Below, piece after piece: positions 7,673 to 16,153 of a stretch of DNA of 64,000 nt. This DNA comes from Gammaproteobacteria bacterium (GTDB lineage Bacteria > Pseudomonadota > Gammaproteobacteria > HK1), in contig JAJEAD010000011.1 in the NCBI GenBank assembly GCA_022824305.1, forward strand, positions 124,001 to 188,000, written 5' to 3'. A program made the translations under genes and the position numbers. How positions within the stretch are numbered: the first letter of the stretch is position 1; each line of letters opens with the position of its first letter. The notes below the pieces were generated by a model. That model ran no database searches. It was given only the letters and a program-made list of their open reading frames with translations, and had not been told where the DNA came from.

Positions 7673-8584
7673 ATGAAGCTACAGCAACTGCGCTATTTCG
7701 CTGCCGTCGCGCAGAACAATCTCAACATCTCGGCCGCAGCCGAGCGGCTGTACACCTCACAGCCGGGAATCAGCAAGCAGATCAAGATGCTGGAGGACGA
7801 GCTGGGCATGGCGCTCTTCCGGCGCTCGGGACGCAGCCTCACCGCCATGACCGACGCCGGAGAACTCGTGCTGGAACGCGCCCACCGCGTGCTGCGCGAG
7901 GTCGAGAACATCCGCCGGGTGGCCGCGGACCTGCGCGGCAGCGAGGACGGCACCCTCTCCATCGCGACCACCCACACCCAGGCCCGCTACGTGCTTCCGG
8001 AAGTGATCTCACGCTTTCGGCAGCGCTTTCCCAAGGTACGGATCGAGCTGCACCAGGGCACTTCGGAGCAGATCGACTCGCTCTTCTCGGAAGGCGAGGT
8101 GGACCTTGCCATCGCTTCCGGCAACTCCACCCCCACCAGCGCCATCACCTTTCCCTGCTACCGCTGGCGCCCGGTGGTGGTGGTCCCCGAGGCGCATCCC
8201 CTGGACGGGCTCGAAAGGGTGGGCATCGAGCACATTGCGGAGCATCCGCTCATCACCTACTCGTTCAGCACCCGGCCCGGCTCTTCGCTGCTTCGCCCCT
8301 TTGCCGACGCCGGACTCGAGCCCAGAGTCGCGCTCACCGCCCGCGACGCCGACATCATCAAGACCCATGTCAAGCTGGGCCTCGGGGTCGGAATCATCGC
8401 CGGAATGGCTTTCGATCCCGACGACGACAGCGGCCTGCGCGCCATCGAGGTAGCGGACCTCTTTCCGGAGATCACCACGTGGGTGGCGGTCCGCCGGGGG
8501 CTCCACCTGCGCTCCCATGCCGTGACCTTCATCGAGTACTTCGCGCCCAGCCTGGCGGGCAAGATCACTACCGAGGTCATGTGA
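7673..8584 (+). CDS. cysB: LysR-type regulator of sulfur assimilation, CysB
   Basis: A 303-residue LysR-family protein. The N-terminal winged helix begins MKLQQLRYFAAVAQNNLNIS and continues with TSQPGISKQIKMLEDELG, very close to gammaproteobacterial CysB. The effector domain has the CysB-like TTHTQARYVLP and LHQGTSEQI. CysB senses N-acetylserine or O-acetylserine and sulfide/thiosulfate and activates cysteine genes. It is slightly shorter than the 324-residue E. coli protein. AAGGA lies 11 bases before the ATG. The leader upstream carries a promoter, a Cys-rich ORF and a terminator, so expression may be tuned by cysteine supply. The next gene's GTG overlaps its stop. Confidence 0.9.
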   Translation: MKLQQLRYFAAVAQNNLNISAAAERLYTSQPGISKQIKMLEDELGMALFRRSGRSLTAMTDAGELVLERAHRVLREVENIRRVAADLRGSEDGTLSIATTHTQARYVLPEVISRFRQRFPKVRIELHQGTSEQIDSLFSEGEVDLAIASGNSTPTSAITFPCYRWRPVVVVPEAHPLDGLERVGIEHIAEHPLITYSFSTRPGSSLLRPFADAGLEPRVALTARDADIIKTHVKLGLGVGIIAGMAFDPDDDSGLRAIEVADLFPEITTWVAVRRGLHLRSHAVTFIEYFAPSLAGKITTEVM

Positions 8585-9747
8585 AGGAGCCGGAAGCGCG
8601 CGGCGCCGGCTCCGAACCGGAGGGAATCAGCACCGCGCTCAAGGCGCGGATTCGGGAGGAAATCCACGCGCAAGGGGGCACGCTCCCCTTCTCGCGTTTC
8701 ATGGACCTCTGCCTGTACGCGCCGGGCCTCGGCTACTACCGCAACGCCGCGCCCAAGTTCGGGCCGGCGGGCGACTTCGTCACCGCGCCGGAAGTCTCCG
8801 CTCACTTCGGCAGATGCGTGGCGCGCCAGGTGGCGGAGGTTCTCGACCGGGTTCCCGACGCCGCGGTCCTGGAGGTCGGCGCGGGCTCCGGGCGCCTGGC
8901 CTCCCAGGTGCTGCATGCGCTCGCGGGGCAAGGCCTCGAGCCTCCCTACCTGGTGCTCGAATCGAGCGCGGAGCTCAAGCGCCGACAGGCGGAGCACCTG
9001 CACGGAGAAGGACTCGGAGGGCGCGTGGAGTGGCTCGACGACCTCCCCGCCCCCGGATTCCAGGGAGCGGTCGTGGCGAACGAGCTGATCGACGCCTTCC
9101 CCGCAAGCCTTCTGCGGGTGACGGACGGGGCAGTGCAGGAGGCCCACGTCGTGCACGAGGACGAGGCCTTCCGACAGGCATGGCGGGCGCCGTCCCGCGA
9201 AGCGGCAAGTGCGTGGGAGGCGATTCACCGGGATCTCGAACACCCCCTGCCGGCGGGCTATGTCTGTGAGGTGCAGCTCGCCGCCCCGGCGTGGACAAGG
9301 GCGATGGGGGCGCGGATCGCGCAAGGAATGCTGCTCCTCATCGACTACGGCTACCCCCGGCGCGAGCTCTACCACCCCGACCGTCGCACGGGCACCCTCG
9401 TCAGCCACTACCGCCACCGGGTGCACCACGATCTGCTCGTCCGCCCCGGCCTTCAGGACCTGAGCGCCCATGTCGACTTCACCGCGCTTGCGCGCGCGGG
9501 AGCATCGGCCGGGCTGAGGGTGGCCGGGTTCACGACCCAGTCCGAGTTCCTGCTCGCGACCGGGCTGCTGGCGCAGGGAGAGCGATTGGCGCCCGGCAGC
9601 GACGCCTATCTGCAATTCGCCCGCGCCGTGAAACGCCTCACCCTGCCGGCGGAGATGGGCGAGGCGGTCAAGTATCTCGCGCTGACCCGCGGCATCAACG
9701 GCCCGCTCGTCGGATTCGGCGGCCGCGACCACCGTCCCCGTCTCTAG
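8581..9747 (+). CDS. MidA/NDUFAF7-family SAM-dependent methyltransferase
   Basis: A 388-residue protein with the features of the MidA family: GTLPFSRFMDLCLYAPGLGYY near residues 29-50, FGPAGDFVTAPEVS, the SAM-binding loop VLEVGAGSGRLA, and NELIDAFP. In mitochondria NDUFAF7 dimethylates an arginine of a complex I subunit; bacterial roles are less clear. The GTG at 8581 overlaps the cysB stop (ATGTGA), so the genes are probably co-transcribed. A longer in-frame start at 8479 lies inside cysB and was rejected. Confidence 0.85.
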   Translation: MKEPEARGAGSEPEGISTALKARIREEIHAQGGTLPFSRFMDLCLYAPGLGYYRNAAPKFGPAGDFVTAPEVSAHFGRCVARQVAEVLDRVPDAAVLEVGAGSGRLASQVLHALAGQGLEPPYLVLESSAELKRRQAEHLHGEGLGGRVEWLDDLPAPGFQGAVVANELIDAFPASLLRVTDGAVQEAHVVHEDEAFRQAWRAPSREAASAWEAIHRDLEHPLPAGYVCEVQLAAPAWTRAMGARIAQGMLLLIDYGYPRRELYHPDRRTGTLVSHYRHRVHHDLLVRPGLQDLSAHVDFTALARAGASAGLRVAGFTTQSEFLLATGLLAQGERLAPGSDAYLQFARAVKRLTLPAEMGEAVKYLALTRGINGPLVGFGGRDHRPRL

Positions 9748-9902
9748 CGCCCTGTTTCGCCGATTTGCTGTTGCGGACGGCCATCCGTCCGCGGCCGGAC
9801 CGTCTCTCTTGCGGGCAAGCGCGGCGCCCGAGGTCCCGAAGGGCGGCCGGCAGGCCCGCCTCGTCAGGGCGGGCGCCCTTCCCGCACAGTGGGTTGCGAC
9901 CC

Positions 9903-11054
9903 TCAGGCCGAGGATCTCTTCGCCCGCAGCTCGGTCGAGGAGAGGTCCATGCGAAAGTCCGATTCCGGTATCGCCTCGAAGAGCCGCTCGAAGCCGCGCG
10001 GTACCGCGCAGTCCGCGAGCGTCCTCACCCGGCCACTCGAAGGCTCCAGGCGTGCGGCGACCAGGAAGCGACAGCCGGACTCCCGGATCCGGGCGAGCGC
10101 GCCCGGCACTCCGTCCCGGTCCCCGGCGTAGAAGCAGGGATCGACGAGGCGGGCCAGGGTGTCGGCGCCGAGGACGAAGACGCTGTCGCGCACCCACCGC
10201 GTCTTGTCGACGAAGCGCGGTTCCGCGGTGAGCAGCACCGGCGCGTAGCCCGCGAACTGCACGGCTCGGCGCGCGGCCTCTTCTTCCGCGATGGGCGACT
10301 TGTCCGCGTTGATGAGCCCCAGCTCGAACATCGGGTCCCGTCCCAGCCGGTCCGCCGCCACCTCCGCGAGACGACGATGGGCATCGTGCAGGGGATTGAA
10401 GGAGCCGGAGAGCAGGACCGCGCCCGACAGACGCCGGCCGGGGGTCTCGATGCCGACGGGGGAGCGCAGAAGCCAGTCGAAGTCGCCGCCGACCACTCGC
10501 GCGAGCAAGGGGCTCGACTCGCGCCGGCGCTCCAGGCGGTCGCCCGGCCCGAGTGGCAGCCTGAGCCCCTCGCACTCGGGCAATGCGCTGGCGAGGGCGC
10601 TGATCACGAGCAGTCCGACGAGGCGCTCCTCCTGCTCGCGCGTGCGCGCTCCCTTCTCGAGGTGCAGCGCGAAGCTCGACACTCCCGACGCATCGCAGAG
10701 CGCGAGATGGCAGCGGTGGTCCCCGCGACGCCGGCGCCCGGTCGCAACCGCCGCTGTCCAGCCGACGCCGGTCAGCCCTTCTCCGGGGCCGGCCAGGGCA
10801 CAGGCCCGAACCAGGGCGGCGCTCGCGAGCGCCCTCGCGACGTCCGGGTGCACGTGCTGCCGGGGAACGAAGCCGGCCGCCTCCGCGAGCGAGGCGGGCG
10901 CGTAGCGATCGCTCGCTTCCAGCACCGTGCGCGAGGAGCCGGCACGCCCGTGGAGCCACGCGAGCGCCGGCGCCCCGGCGCCGGCAAACTCGATGACCGC
11001 CCGCAGATCCGAGGCATGGATGGCGTCGATGACACGCGCAAGCGCAGACTCCAA
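9903..11054 (-). CDS. Fusion of CinA-C (NMN deamidase-like) and nucleotidylyltransferase domains
   Basis: A 383-residue two-domain protein. The first ~160 residues resemble the CinA C-terminal/PncC domain, which deamidates nicotinamide mononucleotide (the GAGAPALAWLHGRAGSS and LTGVGWTAAVATGRRRRGDHR segments). The second half is a nucleotidylyltransferase with SGSFNPLHDAH (the GxFxPxHxxH motif) and a late SSTELR, like NadD and NMN adenylyltransferases. The halves could catalyse consecutive steps, NMN to NaMN to NaAD. The TTG at 11054 is favoured by GAGGGG upstream; a longer ATG start at 11150 is possible. The exact substrate of each half is inference. Confidence 0.7.
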   Translation of the reverse strand: MESALARVIDAIHASDLRAVIEFAGAGAPALAWLHGRAGSSRTVLEASDRYAPASLAEAAGFVPRQHVHPDVARALASAALVRACALAGPGEGLTGVGWTAAVATGRRRRGDHRCHLALCDASGVSSFALHLEKGARTREQEERLVGLLVISALASALPECEGLRLPLGPGDRLERRRESSPLLARVVGGDFDWLLRSPVGIETPGRRLSGAVLLSGSFNPLHDAHRRLAEVAADRLGRDPMFELGLINADKSPIAEEEAARRAVQFAGYAPVLLTAEPRFVDKTRWVRDSVFVLGADTLARLVDPCFYAGDRDGVPGALARIRESGCRFLVAARLEPSSGRVRTLADCAVPRGFERLFEAIPESDFRMDLSSTELRAKRSSA

Positions 11055-11242
11055 CCCCTTGCCCCTCTCTTTACCGCACCCCCTGTGATGCAAGGGGGAC
11101 GATAGACGATCAGCGCCTTCCCGCGCTGCTCGAGCGTCCCGTCGTGTCATTCACCGTCGGGCCGCGCCATCTTCTCGAGCGCCGGCGGGCGCGACCCCGC
11201 GGTCGCCGGCCCCCACTGCCTCGCGATTGGAGTCGGGTCCGC

Positions 11243-12025
11243 TCATGGACCGGGCTCCTCCTCCACGAAACGGCGGAAGTCCGCGGCCACCTCGCGGGCC
11301 GCGACCGCAAGCAACGCCTTGCCGTGCGCGGCGCTCGACAGGGCCGGATTGGAGCCGACCCGGCCGTCCGGGAACGCCGCACGGTGGGCATGGGCGTCTT
11401 CATGGGCGTCTCCCGCCCGGTCACGGAGCTGCTCGGCCGACAGCGGTGACCAGTGCGCCGTCGTCCGCTCCGTTTGCGGGACCCTCGATAGCGCCCGGGT
11501 GATGGATATCTCGCTCGGGGTCGCGTGCATCCCCTCGCCCGCGCCGTAGTACCTGCGCCGCAGGGCGTCGGTCTCGGGTAGCTCCCACCAGCTCTTCAGG
11601 CGGAAACGCAGGGGCGGCACCGGCGGATTCGCCAGGGCCCGGCGCTGGTGGATGTCGTGGCAGGCGGAGCGAAGCGGCGCGGCATTGGCCCCGTGGCCGT
11701 TGAGAAAGTAGAACGCGCGGAAGCCGCTCCCGGCGAGAGAATCGACGACATCCTCGATCACCCGCGCGAAAGTCCCCGCGCGGAGCGAGACGGTACCCGG
11801 AAACGCGAGGTTGAACTGGGCGGGCGTGTAGGCAATGACCGGCGCCACCAGGATGCCGTCCCCGTGCGAGGCGGCCCGGCATGCGATGCCCTCGGCCACC
11901 AGGGCATCGGTCCCGATCAGCCCGCCGGGGCCGTGCTGCTCGGTGGATCCGAGGGGGATCAGGATGCCCGTGGAGCGTTCGAGGTAGGCCTCCACCTCGG
12001 TCCAGGTCGAGCGCTCGAGCCGCAT
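11243..12025 (-). CDS. Creatininase-family amidohydrolase
   Basis: A 260-residue metal-dependent amidohydrolase. Family signatures are LIPLGSTEQHGPGGLIGTDA (residues 22-41), FLNGHGANAA and the GEGMHATPSEIS segment, which supply the metal ligands and catalytic residues. Members hydrolyse creatinine, related lactams or ring amides, and include MftE and riboflavin-type deformylases, so the substrate is open. GAGGTGTC precedes the ATG. It lies between the NMN-like fusion gene and an amino acid ABC binding protein, all on the minus strand, but gaps over 100 bases argue against a tight operon. Confidence 0.82.
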   Translation of the reverse strand: MRLERSTWTEVEAYLERSTGILIPLGSTEQHGPGGLIGTDALVAEGIACRAASHGDGILVAPVIAYTPAQFNLAFPGTVSLRAGTFARVIEDVVDSLAGSGFRAFYFLNGHGANAAPLRSACHDIHQRRALANPPVPPLRFRLKSWWELPETDALRRRYYGAGEGMHATPSEISITRALSRVPQTERTTAHWSPLSAEQLRDRAGDAHEDAHAHRAAFPDGRVGSNPALSSAAHGKALLAVAAREVAADFRRFVEEEPGP

Positions 12026-12141
12026 CCCGACACCTCAGGCTTCCCGGTCCCCGTACCCCGCTCCCGGCGCTTCGCCGGCGCGAGCGCCGGCGGCGCAGGT
12101 CCGCACGGCGGAATGGTCCGCCTCCCCCTCCGCGAGGGATC

Positions 12142-12927
12142 TCAGCCCTGTCCCTGGATGCCCCACTTCTCGTTGAGCGACTCGAAGTAGCCGCCCTCGT
12201 GCTGGATGCGCATCCAGTTGTTGAGAAAGTTGAGCCACACCTGGTCGTCCTGGGGGACGATGAACGAGAGCGGCAGGCTGTTCGCGACGGTCTGGAAGGG
12301 AATCACCAGGTCTTCATGGGTGTCGGAGAGCTCGCCCGCCTCCAGGATGCTCGAGATGGTGATGTCCACCCGCCCCGCCAGCAGGTCCTGCCAGTCCCGG
12401 GCCGGTGATTCCACCTCCTTCCTCGTGGCGTTCGGGAGACGCAGCTTCACGAAGTCGGCAAAAGAGGTTCCCAGGTTGTAGCCGACGGTGACCTCCGGAT
12501 TGTTCAGGTCCTCCCACGTCTCGAATCGATCCGCCAGCTCCCTGCGGGTCAGGGGCAGGTAGCCGGTGCGGCCCCAGGGGATGGTGTATCCCGCCGCTTT
12601 CGCTCGGGTCACGGTCATGGAAGTACCGGTCATGGCGATGTGGTACTTCTGGGCGACCACGCCGTTGATCAGGGTCTTCCAGTCGGTAGCCACGAACTCC
12701 ACCTCCACCCCCATGTCGGCGGCGAGCTGCCTGGCGGCGTCGATCTGGTGGCCCCGGTACTCCTTGGTCTCCGGATCCTTGAACGACATGGGGTTGAAAT
12801 CACCCGTGGTCCCCACCTTGAGTGTCCCGCTGTCGAGGACCTCGTGAAGGATGGAGCGCTCCTGTGCGGCTGCCCCTCCGCAGGCCACCGACAGCGCGAC
12901 GGCAAGTGTGCCAAGCCATTTCATCAT
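12142..12927 (-). CDS. Periplasmic polar amino acid-binding protein of an ABC transporter
   Basis: A 261-residue family 3 solute-binding protein with a clear signal peptide (MKWLGTLAVALSVACGGAAAQ). The mature part begins ILHEVLDSGTLKVGTTGDFNPMSF, has YRGHQIDAARQLAADMGVEVE, and ends with a typical bilobal pattern. It should capture an amino acid or amino-acid-like ligand outside the cytoplasmic membrane. GGAGGAAGAGACG precedes tandem ATGs, the first at 12927. Its likely permease lies beyond the Rieske gene on the other strand, and no ATPase gene is in the window. Confidence 0.85.
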   Translation of the reverse strand: MMKWLGTLAVALSVACGGAAAQERSILHEVLDSGTLKVGTTGDFNPMSFKDPETKEYRGHQIDAARQLAADMGVEVEFVATDWKTLINGVVAQKYHIAMTGTSMTVTRAKAAGYTIPWGRTGYLPLTRRELADRFETWEDLNNPEVTVGYNLGTSFADFVKLRLPNATRKEVESPARDWQDLLAGRVDITISSILEAGELSDTHEDLVIPFQTVANSLPLSFIVPQDDQVWLNFLNNWMRIQHEGGYFESLNEKWGIQGQG

Positions 12928-13024
12928 CGTCTCTTCCTCCTTGGGTATCGAGGCGTCCCGGCCGGAACGATTGCGGCGGGGGCGCATCTTAGCGGGAGGG
13001 GGGACTGGTCGCCAGACGCCGACC

Positions 13025-14368
13025 TCAGAGGGCGGTCTTCCCCGAGCCTCCGACCGTCTCGCGCAGATGCGCCTCGCGCTGCTCCGGAGCGAGCCGGTCG
13101 GAGCCGAGCACGGCATCCGCAACCCGCCGCCCCGCCGCGCGAAGATCTTCCCCGACCGGCCGGTCCGACTCCGGCCAGCGAAAGACCGTGTCCTGGCAGT
13201 AGGTGGGCACGGCATCGAGGCCGAAGGGATCCGGCTGGGGTACCGGCTCGCCGGCCGCCAGCGCCCGGATACGCCGTCGCAGAAGCCTGCGCAGCCTCGC
13301 GACGCCCGCATCGGAGGATGCGCGGTGCTCGAGGTCATGGATGGCGATGGGGCGCTGCGAGACCTGGGCCTCGTAGTCGCCGGGCTGGCGCTGCCGCTCC
13401 TCGTAGGGACGCTCGCCTTCGCTCTGCCCGACGAAGTCGATGGACTCCCTGCCGACCTGCTCCGGATCGTCCTGCCCTCTCAGGTCGAGCCGGGGGCTGA
13501 AGAAGCGCCAGCCGATGGTGCGGGTGGCGGTGTCGTCCACCGGCACCATCCACCGCAGCATGGCGCAGCGCTGAAAGGTCTTCGGCGCCTCCGCCTCTTC
13601 CCAGATCGCACCGGTCTGGTTGGCGTTGGGCAGGATCGAGTCCACCGTGCGAACCCAGACGCGATCGTCCACCGGCCGGGTCTGGATGTTGATCATGCCG
13701 AGCGGGGTGTCGCGGTACTCGATCACCTGGTCGATGCCGGACGCCGCGCCGAACTGCACCCCGCTCGAACGGGCGTGCAGGTGCAGGACGTGGATGGGAT
13801 CCTGGGTGTTCTCGTAGATCTGGAGCCAGTTGCAGGGCGTGGTGAGAGAGAAGGGCTTGCGCGTGGTGTCGGGCATCCGCTCGCTGTCGAAGACCGGGAA
13901 GGGAGGGAGCTCCTCCGGCGGTCCGAAGTATGCGAAGAGCAGGCCGTGGTGCTCGTGGACCGGATAGGCCCCCTGCACCACGTTGCGGCACACGGGGCTC
14001 TCGGGAGGCTCCGACCCGGCTCGGAGGATGGTGCCGTCGATGTCGTAGTGCCAGCCGTGGTAGCAGCAGACGATGCCCCGTTCGGCGACGATCCCGTACT
14101 CCAGCGACGCGCCGCGATGCGCGCAGTGGCGGTGCAGGAGCCCCGGCCGCCCGGAGCCGTCGCGGAACAGCACCAGGTCCTCGCCGAGGATCCGCACCAC
14201 CCGGGGCAGGGCGCCCAGCTCCTCCGTCATCGCGACCGGTTGCCAGTAACGGCGCAGGTACTCCCCGCAAGGGGTGCCCGGACCGACGTGCGTGAGCTCT
14301 GCGTCTTCCTGCGCGATCCGGGTCCGGTGGTAGCCCTGGAAGCCCGGGGGTCGTGTCGCGTTGCTCAT
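13025..14368 (-). CDS. Rieske non-heme iron oxygenase, catalytic subunit
   Basis: A 447-residue ring-hydroxylating oxygenase alpha subunit. The N-terminal Rieske [2Fe-2S] site is HRHCAHRGASLEYG with CCYHGWHYDIDG, the CxH...CxxH pattern. The C-terminal domain has the mononuclear iron site in NWLQIYENTQDPIHVLHLH. Such enzymes hydroxylate or demethylate aromatic or N-methylated substrates using electrons from a separate reductase, none of which is encoded nearby. GGGAGAG precedes the ATG at 14368. It interrupts the parts of an amino acid ABC transporter, so the substrate could be an imported amine or amino acid derivative; that link is inference. Confidence 0.87.
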   Translation of the reverse strand: MSNATRPPGFQGYHRTRIAQEDAELTHVGPGTPCGEYLRRYWQPVAMTEELGALPRVVRILGEDLVLFRDGSGRPGLLHRHCAHRGASLEYGIVAERGIVCCYHGWHYDIDGTILRAGSEPPESPVCRNVVQGAYPVHEHHGLLFAYFGPPEELPPFPVFDSERMPDTTRKPFSLTTPCNWLQIYENTQDPIHVLHLHARSSGVQFGAASGIDQVIEYRDTPLGMINIQTRPVDDRVWVRTVDSILPNANQTGAIWEEAEAPKTFQRCAMLRWMVPVDDTATRTIGWRFFSPRLDLRGQDDPEQVGRESIDFVGQSEGERPYEERQRQPGDYEAQVSQRPIAIHDLEHRASSDAGVARLRRLLRRRIRALAAGEPVPQPDPFGLDAVPTYCQDTVFRWPESDRPVGEDLRAAGRRVADAVLGSDRLAPEQREAHLRETVGGSGKTAL

Positions 14369-14680
14369 GATCTCTCCCTCAAGCTGACCGGTGGACGCGC
14401 GACGCCCACTCTCCCTCGTACGCTCCGATCTGATTTCCCGCCCTGCCCCGGCGGGAGCCCGGAGCGGATCTGCATGCCGCAGTGCTCGCGCGTACTCCCC
14501 GCTTCCATTCCCATCCTCCCGCTCCGCCGGCGGGCGGATCCCTCGCCGAGTCACCTCACGGGCTCGAGCGGCACCTGCGAAGGTTACCATGCACCGCGCT
14601 GCCGGCCGGCCGGCGGAGACGGGTCGAAACGCCATCGGCCTGCCCTCCGGAGCCCCTCTCCATCGACCGAGGATGTCCCG
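14369..14680. other. Divergent intergenic region, Rieske gene to ABC permease
   Basis: About 310 GC-rich bases without a convincing gene. It contains a GCCGGCCGGCCGGC palindromic run near 14607 but no good promoter hexamers or terminator that I can see. Confidence 0.4.
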
Positions 14681-15448
14681 ATGAAAACGATACGTCTTGG
14701 CCTCGTGGCCTGTCTCGTCCTGGCCTGCGGCGGGTGTGCGAGCTCGCAGACCTGGGGGTGGTACGTGATCAACCCCGTGACGAAGCAGGGGCGAATCAAC
14801 GTCGAGTTCCTGCTCTCCGGGGTGCAGTGGACGGTGGCGCTCACGCTCGCCTGCGTGGCGCTCTCCGTCACTCTCGGGTTTCTGTTCTACCTGCCGCGGG
14901 TGGCGGAGAAGCGCTGGCTCGATGCGCTGAACCGGGGCCTCGTGGAGCTCTTTCGGTCCATCCCGCCGCTGGTCTCCATCCTGTGGGTCTACTACGGCCT
15001 GCCGGTGCTCACCGGTGTCGACCTCAACCCCTTCCTCTCGGGCACGGTGGCGCTGTCGCTCTACGGCGCCGCCTTCATGGCGGAAATCTACCGGGGCGGC
15101 ATCCAGTCCATCGCCCGCGGCCAGTTCGAGGCGGCGGACGGTCTCGGTCTCTCCACCTTCGACAAGATGGTGTTCGTGATCTTTCCCCAGGCCCTGCGTC
15201 GCTGCCTGCCCGCGATGGGCAATCAGTTCGTCATCCTGCTGAAGATGTCCTCCCTGGTCTCGGTCATCGGCCTCGCGGAGGTGGTGCGGCGGGCGAACGA
15301 GCTGGCCGTGACCGAGTACCGCCCCCTGGAGATCTACTCCTTCCTCGTCCTCGAGTACCTGGTGCTGGTGCTGCTGGTCTCGGCCGGGGTGCGCTGGGTC
15401 GAGCGACGGGCGGGCGCCGACGAAGCCCAGCGCATCGGCGAAGGATAG
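14681..15448 (+). CDS. Polar amino acid ABC transporter permease with lipobox-like N-terminus
   Basis: A 255-residue permease of the histidine/glutamate/glutamine family. The family core is clear: SGVQWTVALTLACVALSV, the LFRSIPPLVSILWVYYGLP segment, and the EAA loop EAADGLGLSTFDKMVFVIFPQALR. About five membrane segments are visible. The N-terminus (VACLVLACGGCASSQTWGWY) reads like a lipoprotein signal with a lipobox LACGGC. This is unusual for an inner-membrane permease, although I recall similar starts in some proteobacterial relatives. The partner binding protein is probably 12142-12927. No ATPase follows within the window. Confidence 0.82.
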   Translation: MKTIRLGLVACLVLACGGCASSQTWGWYVINPVTKQGRINVEFLLSGVQWTVALTLACVALSVTLGFLFYLPRVAEKRWLDALNRGLVELFRSIPPLVSILWVYYGLPVLTGVDLNPFLSGTVALSLYGAAFMAEIYRGGIQSIARGQFEAADGLGLSTFDKMVFVIFPQALRRCLPAMGNQFVILLKMSSLVSVIGLAEVVRRANELAVTEYRPLEIYSFLVLEYLVLVLLVSAGVRWVERRAGADEAQRIGEG

Positions 15449-15689
15449 AGGCCGGGGAAGCGCAGTGAGGCGTCCGTCGAACGGCCCGTCGAGCCTCGCC
15501 GCGGCTGGTGTGGCGGCTCGCGAGGCGAGGCCGACCCGCCCCGGTGGATCCCTTCTTCGAAGGACCCGAAGGGTACGAATAGCGATGCGACGGGGCGAAT
15601 CGGCGACCGCCTCGGATCGGCATCGAAAGCGGTGGAGACGGCGCGAGGACGACGGTACGCACGGATGCGGCGGAAGAGTGGGCGTGGTG

Positions 15690-15695
15690 CATAAT
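15690..15695 (+). promoter_or_regulatory. Putative -10 element before the NfeD/FloA operon
   Basis: CATAAT is a five-of-six -10 match 15 bases before the ATG at 15710. No good -35 is visible at 16-18 bases. The 5' leader would be under 10 bases. Confidence 0.35.
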
Positions 15696-15709
15696 CGCGT
15701 TACGGGAAG

Positions 15710-16153
15710 ATGAGCGAAGACCAAGCGAAGGAAGAGGGCTCCGGCGCGCCGTCCACGCCGATCGAGCGGGCACGGGCGCAACTCCTTGCCCGGTGGCGCG
15801 ACTTTCCGGAAGCCGACGATGCGGAGCTGCGGGCGCTGCTCGAGTCCGCCGTCGCCCGTGCCGCGGAAGCGGAGGCGGAGCTCATGACGGTGATGAACCC
15901 GGTGAGCCGGCCGATGCGCCTGCGCCTCGGCGTTCTGGTGAGCGATGCCGGCCTCGACCGGATGTACCGCCAGGAGTGGGCCGAGCTCAGCCTCGACCGC
16001 GAGGGCCGCTGCTATCTCGTCTACCGCCGGGGCGACGGCGGCAAGTACGCGATCGAGTGGTCGCCCGCGACCACGGTTCCGGAAAGCATGATGAAGGCGC
16101 TGCCGGAGTGCCTGGCCCTCGCCATGCTCGGGGGGGACTCCGATGAGACCTGA
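15710..16153 (+). CDS. Hypothetical protein, first gene of NfeD/FloA operon
   Basis: A 147-residue soluble protein with no recognised family. It has an Ala/Glu-rich helical first half (residues 20-60) and a mixed second half ending ECLALAMLGGDSDET. Its 3' end overlaps the next gene by 11 bases, so it is probably co-translated with the NfeD protease gene. No signal peptide or membrane segment is evident. Confidence 0.65.
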   Translation: MSEDQAKEEGSGAPSTPIERARAQLLARWRDFPEADDAELRALLESAVARAAEAEAELMTVMNPVSRPMRLRLGVLVSDAGLDRMYRQEWAELSLDREGRCYLVYRRGDGGKYAIEWSPATTVPESMMKALPECLALAMLGGDSDET

